Positions 7,027-12,049 of a DNA stretch of 12,049 nucleotides are shown here, in pieces (the stretch's first letter is position 1; each line of letters begins with the position of its first letter). Under the pieces are notes generated by a model, which was not told the origin of the DNA, ran no database searches, and was given only the letters and a program-made list of their open reading frames with translations. The stretch is from Hyphomicrobiales bacterium (lineage in GTDB: Bacteria > Pseudomonadota > Alphaproteobacteria > Rhodobacterales > Rhodobacteraceae), in NCBI GenBank assembly GCA_003558415.1, contig PWLT01000081.1, positions 1 to 12,049 of the forward strand, in the 5' to 3' direction. A program made the translations under genes and the position numbers.

Positions 7027-7584
7027 TCACGGGATGATGCGCGTGTATTTGGTCCCGCTCAGCGAGGCGCCGGCGATCAACCCGGACTGTCCGAACACCA
7101 CCGCGATGACCGGCGAAAGCTGGGTCGTGGTGTCGGTGCCCAGCGATCCGCCGCGATCGGGCAGCGCATAGCGCAGATCCGCGCCGGCCGCCCAGCCCTC
7201 GCCGCGGCGGAATTCGTTGAGCGCCTCCATGGTCATGAAGAACAGCGCATGGGCGTATTGCTGCGCGCCGATCTGCAGGCCGAAGGAGGCGCGTGTCGCC
7301 GAGTAGTAATCGACCGTGGCGTTGTCGATGCGCAGAGCGCCGCGGCCATAGCCCCCGCCCACGAACAACCCGCCTTCGGTAACCAGCGGCATCCACAGGA
7401 CACCGTGGGACTTCTCCTCGAGCTCGCGCGTGCCCGGGTAGTTCCGGAACAGGAAATCGCGCGTCGCGTCCACGCGGGCGTTGAGGCGCATATCGCCGTC
7501 GCCGCCTATCGGATTGCCGCATGCGGCAAGTGCCATTGCGCCACCGATTCCGGCGACGACTCCTCGTCGGGATATGCTGCTCAT
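7027..7584 (-). CDS. SYLF/YSC84-domain lipoprotein
   Basis: A 185-residue predicted lipoprotein with a C-terminal SYLF (YSC84) lipid-binding domain, about 60-183. Recognisable blocks are GVLWMPLVTEGGLFVGGGYGRGAL (split about 61-70 and 71-84), then SFGLQIGAQQYAHALFFM and a C-terminal GQSGLIAGASLSGTKYT. The N-terminus reads SRRGVVAGIG, then the lipobox LAAC with Cys22, so it has a twin-arginine-like, possibly Tat-dependent, lipoprotein signal. Bacterial members are envelope proteins without a firmly assigned role; eukaryotic SYLF domains bind phosphoinositides. The start at 7584 is chosen because it gives a proper signal peptide, has GAGG about 9 bases upstream, and lies downstream of the promoter at 7648-7676. 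A longer in-frame start at 7680 would begin upstream of that promoter. It lies 124 bases after hemB on the same strand. Confidence 0.88.
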   Translation of the reverse strand: MSSISRRGVVAGIGGAMALAACGNPIGGDGDMRLNARVDATRDFLFRNYPGTRELEEKSHGVLWMPLVTEGGLFVGGGYGRGALRIDNATVDYYSATRASFGLQIGAQQYAHALFFMTMEALNEFRRGEGWAAGADLRYALPDRGGSLGTDTTTQLSPVIAVVFGQSGLIAGASLSGTKYTRIIP

Positions 7585-7647
7585 CTTTTCCGCCTCGTTA
7601 CTGCTTCGACCTTGATTGTTGCGGGCTGTCCCGCCCGCTTGGGCGCA

Positions 7648-7676
7648 AGTATACGCGTTTTCGAATCTCCTGTCAT
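7648..7676 (-). promoter_or_regulatory. Sigma-70-type promoter of the SYLF lipoprotein gene
   Basis: Reading the minus strand, ATGACA (7676-7671, five of six against TTGACA) is followed by a 17-base spacer and TATACT (7653-7648, five of six against TATAAT). Transcription would begin near 7641, giving a leader of about 57 bases before ATG 7584. This is one of the best-formed promoters in the window and indicates the lipoprotein is expressed independently of hemB. A small GC-rich inverted repeat (GCGGGC 7621-7626, GCCCGC 7633-7638) falls in the resulting leader. Confidence 0.6.
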
Positions 7677-7708
7677 GCACGTTGGTGCAGCCTCGGCGAA
7701 GACCGGCC

Positions 7709-8704
7709 TCAGCCGAGCAGACGCGCGGCCTGCGGGGCGAAATAGGTCAGGATGCCGTCACAGCCCGCGCGGCGGAAGGCGAGCAGGCTTTCGAGCATGG
7801 CGCGTTCGCCGTCGATCCAGCCCCGATCGGCCGCGCCGCGGATCATCGCGTACTCGCCCGAAACCTGATAGGCGAATGTCGGCGCGCCGAAGGCGTCCTT
7901 GGCGCGCCGGCAGATGTCGAGATAGGGCATCCCCGGCTTGATCATCACCATGTCCGCCCCCTCGGAGAGGTCGCGCTCGATCAGGCGCAGCGCCTCGTCG
8001 GAGTTGCCCGGATTCATCTGATAGCTCTTCTTGTCGCCGGAGAGCGCGGCGGAGGCACCCACGGCATCACGAAACGGCCCGTAGAAGGCGCTGGCATATT
8101 TCGCCGCATAGGACATGATCGCCACATGCTGGTGGCCGTGCCCCTCCAGTGCGCTGCGGATCGCGCCGATGCGCCCGTCCATCATGTCGGAGGGGCCGAT
8201 GATGTCAGCCCCCGCCTCGGCCTGCGCCAGCGCCATGCGCACCAGCGCCTCGACCGTCTCGTCATTGACGATCTCGCCGCCGCGCAGGAACCCGTCATGG
8301 CCATGTGCGCTGTAGGGGTCGAGCGCCACATCGGTCATCACCGCGACCTCGGGCACCTCGGCCTTGATGGCGCGCAGCGCCCGGTTGACCAGATTGTCTG
8401 GGCTCCAGGCTTCGGCGCAATCCTCGGTGCGCCGCGCCGCTTCGGTGTAGGGAAACAGGCAAATCGCCGGGATCCCCAGATCACGCGCCTGTCCGGCGGC
8501 GCGCACGGCGCGATCGATCGTCAGCCGCTCCACGCCGGGCATCGAGTCGACAGGCTGGGCGCTGTCGGTTCCCTCCAGCAGGAACAGCGGCCAGATCAGA
8601 TCGGCAACGCCGAGGCGGTGTTCCTGCGCCAGATCGCGCAGCGCATTGGTCCGGCGCAGCCGGCGCAGGCGCGCGGCGGGGAAGGGGGGGACGATCGGGC
8701 GCAT
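7709..8704 (-). CDS. hemB: Delta-aminolevulinic acid dehydratase (porphobilinogen synthase)
   Basis: HemB condenses two 5-aminolevulinate molecules to porphobilinogen in haem and tetrapyrrole synthesis, in the cytosol. The 331-residue length is typical. The two active-site lysines are visible: Lys202 in SYAAKYASAFYGPFRD and the Schiff-base Lys256 in MVMIKPGMPYLD. The zinc-binding cysteine motif of E. coli-type enzymes is replaced here by DVALDPYSAHGHDG (125-138), with Ala127, Asp129 and Asp137 where the cysteines would be. This is therefore the Mg-stimulated or metal-independent alphaproteobacterial/Pseudomonas type, not a zinc enzyme. The start ATG at 8704 has AGGAG in CAGGAGA (8720-8714), 9 bases after the end of that tract; longer in-frame extensions to 8968 run through the divergent gene and are not real. 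It is divergent from the gene at 8835. Confidence 0.97.
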   Translation of the reverse strand: MRPIVPPFPAARLRRLRRTNALRDLAQEHRLGVADLIWPLFLLEGTDSAQPVDSMPGVERLTIDRAVRAAGQARDLGIPAICLFPYTEAARRTEDCAEAWSPDNLVNRALRAIKAEVPEVAVMTDVALDPYSAHGHDGFLRGGEIVNDETVEALVRMALAQAEAGADIIGPSDMMDGRIGAIRSALEGHGHQHVAIMSYAAKYASAFYGPFRDAVGASAALSGDKKSYQMNPGNSDEALRLIERDLSEGADMVMIKPGMPYLDICRRAKDAFGAPTFAYQVSGEYAMIRGAADRGWIDGERAMLESLLAFRRAGCDGILTYFAPQAARLLG

Positions 8705-8773
8705 CGATGGATGTCTCCTGAAGGGGTGCTGTTGCTTTTGTGCTGCGTGCCACGGCGCGGGCGATATCTCAAG

Positions 8774-8800
8774 TATGGGCATTCCCGAACATGCCCGATA
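8774..8800. promoter_or_regulatory. Inverted repeat in the hemB divergent intergenic region
   Basis: GGGCAT (8777-8782) and ATGCCC (8791-8796) are perfect inverted arms with an 8-base spacer, and TAT (8774-8776) and ATA (8798-8800) extend the symmetry with one base of offset. The site lies midway in the 130-base gap between divergent hemB and the small membrane-protein gene, a natural place for an operator. I could not match it to a known alphaproteobacterial site such as the FnrL TTGAT-N4-ATCAA box. The rest of the gap shows no good -35/-10 pair. Confidence 0.35.
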
Positions 8801-8834
8801 GGTTGCGGGCGAATTCGACTCCTGGGGGTGTGCG

Positions 8835-9362
8835 GTGGATTGGTACCAGCACGTCATCGAGCTCATCGACATGCGCTCGTTCTCCAATATCTGGTACTGG
8901 GTCATGCTTGCGGTGCTGTGGTCATCGCTGAGCCATTTCGTGCTTGGCGTGCCCTTCGACATGGTCACGCGCGCGCGCCGTCAGGGCGGTCAGGCGATGA
9001 TCGATCTCGAGGAGATGACGCGCATCAACATCAACCGCAGGCTCCATGTCGCGCGGGTCGCGGGACCCTGGATCGTGGGGTTCGTCACCGCCGCACTCAC
9101 CACGCTGGCGCTGCTGGGCTTCTACTACGGTGTCCAGTTCGGTCAGGCGCTGTTCCTTCTGCTTGGTCCGACACCGCTTGTCGGGCTGATGGGGCTGCGC
9201 ACGGCGGCACGCATTCTCAGCCTCGAACTCTCGGGCGAGGCGCTGTGCGCGCAGCTCACACGCTACCGCTTCAAGGTGCAGCTTCTGGGCATGGTCTCCA
9301 TCTTCGTGACCGCGATGTGGGGGATGTGGCAGAACATGAATGTCAATGCGCTGATGGGATGA
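8835..9362 (+). CDS. Small integral membrane protein, 'component of SufBCD complex' type
   Basis: A 175-residue protein of a family that I recognise from Rhodobacteraceae genomes, where it is annotated 'component of SufBCD complex'. That label has, to my knowledge, no experimental basis, and no suf gene is in the window. Hydrophobic segments at about 19-39, 76-98, 101-123 and 150-167 predict four membrane helices. The N-terminus MDWYQHVIELIDMRSFSNIWYW is the most typical part (residues 1-10 and 11-22), and a basic/acidic cytoplasmic loop lies at 44-72. There is no catalytic motif and no cysteine cluster. The start is GTG at 8835, with a G-rich ribosome-binding tract at 8824-8830. It is divergent from hemB, and mfd follows 67 bases downstream on the same strand. 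Function is unknown. Confidence 0.8.
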   Translation: MDWYQHVIELIDMRSFSNIWYWVMLAVLWSSLSHFVLGVPFDMVTRARRQGGQAMIDLEEMTRININRRLHVARVAGPWIVGFVTAALTTLALLGFYYGVQFGQALFLLLGPTPLVGLMGLRTAARILSLELSGEALCAQLTRYRFKVQLLGMVSIFVTAMWGMWQNMNVNALMG

Positions 9363-9394
9363 AAGCACCCTTGTCATGACGGCGCGCGCGGCGG

Positions 9395-9422
9395 TTGACA
9401 TCGCCGGGGGGCAGGGTAGGTC
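9395..9422 (+). promoter_or_regulatory. Possible promoter just upstream of mfd
   Basis: A perfect TTGACA (9395-9400) sits 30 bases before the mfd start, but the best -10 candidate after a 16-base spacer is TAGGTC (9417-9422), only a poor match. If real, transcription would begin at or within a base or two of ATG 9430, giving a leaderless or nearly leaderless mRNA. No convincing ribosome-binding site precedes the ATG, which fits weakly. Confidence 0.3.
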
Positions 9423-9429
9423 AGCCGCC

Positions 9430-12049
9430 ATGTCCGATACCTCCCCCTCCCGAATCCTGCTCGGCGGCGCCCCGGAAGGCTATGATGCGCGCCTGCTCGC
9501 GCGCGAGCTCGACACCTGCGATGCCGGTCTCGCCCTGCATGTCGCCCGCGATGACAAGCGCATGGAGGAGATGCGCGCGGCGCTGGCCTTCTTTGCCCCC
9601 GACGTGCCCGTGCTGCGCTTTCCCGCCTGGGATTGCCTGCCTTTCGACCGTGTCTCGCCCAATAGCGAGATCCTCGCCACGCGGCTCGCGACGCTTTCGG
9701 CGCTGGCGCATGGGGTGGTGAGGCGCGCGATCGTGTTGACCACGCTCAACGCAGCCCTTCAGCGTGTCCCTTCGCGCGAGGTGATCGCCTCGGCGAGTTT
9801 CCGCGCCGAGGTCGGCCAGCGCATCGACGAGGCGGCGCTGCGCGACTTCCTCGCCCGCATGGGCTTTGCCGCCGTTCCCACGGTGAGCGAGCCCGGCGAT
9901 TATGCCATTCGCGGCGGCATCATCGACATCTATTCCCCGGCCACGGGCGGGCCGGTGCGGCTTGATCTGTTCGGCGATGTGCTCGACGGCGCGCGCCGCT
10001 TCGACCCCGCCACGCAGCGCACCACCGAGCGGCTCGATCGCATCGAGCTTGCACCCGTGTCGGAGGTGATCCTCGACGAGGCGGCGATCACACGCTTCCG
10101 CCAGACCTGGCGCGCCACCTTCGGCGCCGCGCGCAGCGACGACCCGCTTTATGAGGCCGTCAGCGCCGGACGCCGCCATCAGGGGATGGAGCATTGGCTG
10201 CCCTTCTTCCACGAGCGGCTCGAGACGATCTTCGATTTCCTGCCCCGCGCCAGCGTGATGCTCGATGACCGCGTCGAGGCGGCGCGCACCGCGCGCTGGG
10301 ACAGCGTCATGGATCAGTATGATGCCCGCCGCGAGGCGGCCGGCGCGCGCGGCACGGAAAGCGTGTACAAACCCTGTCCGCCCGAGCTTCTCTATCTCGA
10401 CGATGCCGGCTGGGAGCGCGCCCTGCGGGAGCGGCGCGCCATCCAGCTCAGCCCGCTTGCGCAGCCGCCGGGGCCGGGGGTACTGGATGCCGGCGGGCGC
10501 GTGGGGCGCAATTTCGCGCCCGAGCGCCAGCAGGAGAATGCAAACCTTTTCCAAAGTCTGGCCGATCACGTTGAAGCCAGGCGCAAACTCGGACCGGTGG
10601 TGATCGCCAGTTATTCCCAGGGCGCGCGCGAACGGCTCGAGGGGCTGCTTGCCGATGAGGGTGTGCAAGGCGCGCAGCATCTGCGCGATGCGCGCGACAT
10701 CCCTTCGGGCCGCGGGGAGGTTCTGCTTACCGTCTGGCCGCTGGAGCACGGCTTCGAGGCCCCGGAGCTTACCGTGATCTCCGAACAGGACGTGCTTGGC
10801 GACCGACTTATCCGAACGACGAAAAAACGCAAGCGGGCCGAGAACTTCCTGACCGAAGCTCAGACCCTCAGTGCCGGTGATCTGGTCGTGCATGTCGAAC
10901 ATGGCGTGGGGCGCTATACCGGGCTCGAGACGATCAGCGCCATGGGTGCCCCGCATGAATGCATCGCCATCGAATATGCCGGCGGCGACCGGCTCTTCCT
11001 GCCGGTGGAGAATATCGAACTGCTCTCGCGCTACGGTCATGAGGAAGGACTGCTCGACCGTCTCGGCAGCGGTGCATGGCAGGCCAAGAAGGCCAAGCTC
11101 AAGGAGCGCATCCGCGAGATCGCCGACAGGCTGATCCGCGTTGCCGCCGAGCGGCAGTTGCGCAGCGCGCCGGTTCTGACCCCGCCCGAGGGGCTGTGGG
11201 ATGCCTTCTGCACGCGCTTTCCCTGGGCGGAAACCGACGATCAGCTCTCCGCCATCGCGGATGTGCTCGAGGATCTCGAGCGCGGCACGCCGATGGACCG
11301 GCTGATCGTCGGCGATGTGGGCTTCGGCAAGACCGAAGTTGCGATGCGCGCGGCCTTCATTGCCGCCATGTCCGGGATCCAGGTCGCGGTGATCTGCCCC
11401 ACGACGCTGCTCTCGCGCCAGCATTTTCAAAGCTTTTCCGAGCGTTTCCGCGGCCTTCCTGTCAAATTGCGTCAACTCTCGCGCTTCGTCTCGGCCAAGG
11501 CCGCGGCCGAGACCCGCGCCGGGCTTGCCGATGGCAACGTCGACATCGTGATCGGTACCCATGCGCTGCTCGCCAAGGGGGTGAAGTTCCGCAATCTGGG
11601 GCTGCTGGTGATCGATGAGGAACAACATTTCGGCGTCACCCACAAGGAGCGGCTCAAGCAGATGCGCTCGGACATCCATGTGCTCACGCTCACGGCCACG
11701 CCGATCCCGCGCACGCTTCAACTTTCGCTCACAGGGGTCCGGGATCTCTCCATAATCGGCACGCCTCCAATCGACCGCCTGGCGATCCGGACCTATGTGA
11801 GCGAATTCGATGCGATCATGGTGCGCGAGGCGCTCCTGCGCGAGCATTATCGCGGCGGGCAATCCTTCTTCGTGGTCCCGCGCGTGCGCGATCTGCCCGA
11901 AATGGAGGAATTCCTGCGCGAGCAGGTACCCGAGATCAGCTTTGTCACCGCGCATGGCCAGTTGGCGGCGGGCGAGCTGGATGAGCGCATGAACGCCTTC
12001 TATGACGGGCGCTATGACGTACTTCTGGCGACAACGATCGTGGAGTCGG
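9430..12049 (+). CDS. mfd: Transcription-repair coupling factor Mfd, N-terminal 873 residues, 3' end outside window
   Basis: Mfd is a DNA translocase that pushes stalled RNA polymerase off DNA lesions and recruits UvrA for transcription-coupled repair. The reading frame is open from ATG 9430 to the window end with no stop; family length is about 1150, so roughly three quarters is present. In order: a UvrB-like N-terminal region (ILLGGAPEGYDARLLA at 9-24; FPAWDCLPFDRVSP about 65-78; GDYAIRGGIIDIYSP about 156-170); the RNA-polymerase-interacting CarD-like domain about 480-540 (LVVHVEHGVGRYTGLE, LFLPVENIELLSRYG); and the RecG-like motor with Walker A GDVGFGKT (628-635, Lys634), DEEQHFG (729-735) and TLTATPIPRT (753-762). 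The last residues seen, TTIVES, are the start of motif V. The start follows the membrane-protein gene by 67 bases. A long open frame on the opposite strand (11955-9421) is a codon-bias shadow of this gene. Confidence 0.97.
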   Translation, partial: MSDTSPSRILLGGAPEGYDARLLARELDTCDAGLALHVARDDKRMEEMRAALAFFAPDVPVLRFPAWDCLPFDRVSPNSEILATRLATLSALAHGVVRRAIVLTTLNAALQRVPSREVIASASFRAEVGQRIDEAALRDFLARMGFAAVPTVSEPGDYAIRGGIIDIYSPATGGPVRLDLFGDVLDGARRFDPATQRTTERLDRIELAPVSEVILDEAAITRFRQTWRATFGAARSDDPLYEAVSAGRRHQGMEHWLPFFHERLETIFDFLPRASVMLDDRVEAARTARWDSVMDQYDARREAAGARGTESVYKPCPPELLYLDDAGWERALRERRAIQLSPLAQPPGPGVLDAGGRVGRNFAPERQQENANLFQSLADHVEARRKLGPVVIASYSQGARERLEGLLADEGVQGAQHLRDARDIPSGRGEVLLTVWPLEHGFEAPELTVISEQDVLGDRLIRTTKKRKRAENFLTEAQTLSAGDLVVHVEHGVGRYTGLETISAMGAPHECIAIEYAGGDRLFLPVENIELLSRYGHEEGLLDRLGSGAWQAKKAKLKERIREIADRLIRVAAERQLRSAPVLTPPEGLWDAFCTRFPWAETDDQLSAIADVLEDLERGTPMDRLIVGDVGFGKTEVAMRAAFIAAMSGIQVAVICPTTLLSRQHFQSFSERFRGLPVKLRQLSRFVSAKAAAETRAGLADGNVDIVIGTHALLAKGVKFRNLGLLVIDEEQHFGVTHKERLKQMRSDIHVLTLTATPIPRTLQLSLTGVRDLSIIGTPPIDRLAIRTYVSEFDAIMVREALLREHYRGGQSFFVVPRVRDLPEMEEFLREQVPEISFVTAHGQLAAGELDERMNAFYDGRYDVLLATTIVES

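Noticed and set aside
7692..7717. Hairpin CTCGGC/GCCGAG at the end of hemB as an intrinsic terminator
   Set aside because: Six-base stem with a 14-base loop overlapping the stop codon and no U-tract on the minus-strand transcript.
8705..8968. N-terminal extension of HemB to 419 residues
   Set aside because: The extra residues run antisense through the divergent 8835 gene and have no HemB similarity. ATG 8704 has a clear CAGGAGA.
7616..9379. 587-residue plus-strand ORF across hemB
   Set aside because: It is the antisense shadow of hemB and then out of frame with the 8835 gene, with no coherent domain.
9421..11955. 844-residue open frame on the minus strand
   Set aside because: It lies exactly antisense to mfd in a high-GC sequence where the opposite frame rarely hits stops. 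Its translation is low-complexity, rich in His/Arg/Gly/Ala, with no recognisable domain, while the plus strand encodes an unmistakable Mfd.

Overview
The window is a high-GC, gene-dense stretch of a chromosome, almost certainly from an alphaproteobacterium and most likely from the Rhodobacterales/Rhodobacteraceae. The pointers are the GC-rich codon use, a HemB in which the zinc-binding cysteines are replaced, a xdhC plus stand-alone molybdopterin-binding gene pair, and a small four-helix membrane protein of the type annotated in Rhodobacteraceae as 'component of SufBCD complex'. I see no transposase, integrase, phage gene, CRISPR array, tRNA or rRNA. The content is core-genome housekeeping, not a mobile island.

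Layout: (1) 1-1262, the 3' part of purM and a complete purN, overlapping by ATGA (de novo purine synthesis). (2) 1263-1516, a non-coding interval holding what I read as a 6S RNA gene (ssrS) at about 1335-1497. It has a perfect TATAAT -10 box at 1323-1328 and a 10-bp GC-rich hairpin in its middle. (3) 1517-3540, xdhC and a molybdopterin-binding protein, overlapping by one base (molybdenum-cofactor handling for a xanthine-dehydrogenase-type enzyme). (4) 3564-6029, minus strand, a membrane-anchored penicillin-acylase-family Ntn hydrolase. (5) 6121-7002, a 3-hydroxyisobutyrate-dehydrogenase-family reductase, divergent from the acylase. (6) 7027-7584, minus strand, a SYLF/YSC84-domain lipoprotein with its own good promoter at 7648-7676. 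(7) 7709-8704, minus strand, hemB. (8) 8835-9362, the small membrane protein, divergent from hemB. (9) 9430 to the window end, the first 873 codons of mfd, which runs off the edge without a stop.

Functionally the genes form separate units, not one pathway: purine synthesis (purMN), global transcription control (6S RNA), Moco insertion (xdhC pair), envelope hydrolysis or lipid-binding functions, haem synthesis (hemB) and transcription-coupled repair (mfd). The most worthwhile item is the putative 6S RNA between purN and xdhC. Protein-only annotation would miss it or cover it with an over-extended xdhC start. I found no convincing sign of a wholly new multi-gene system.
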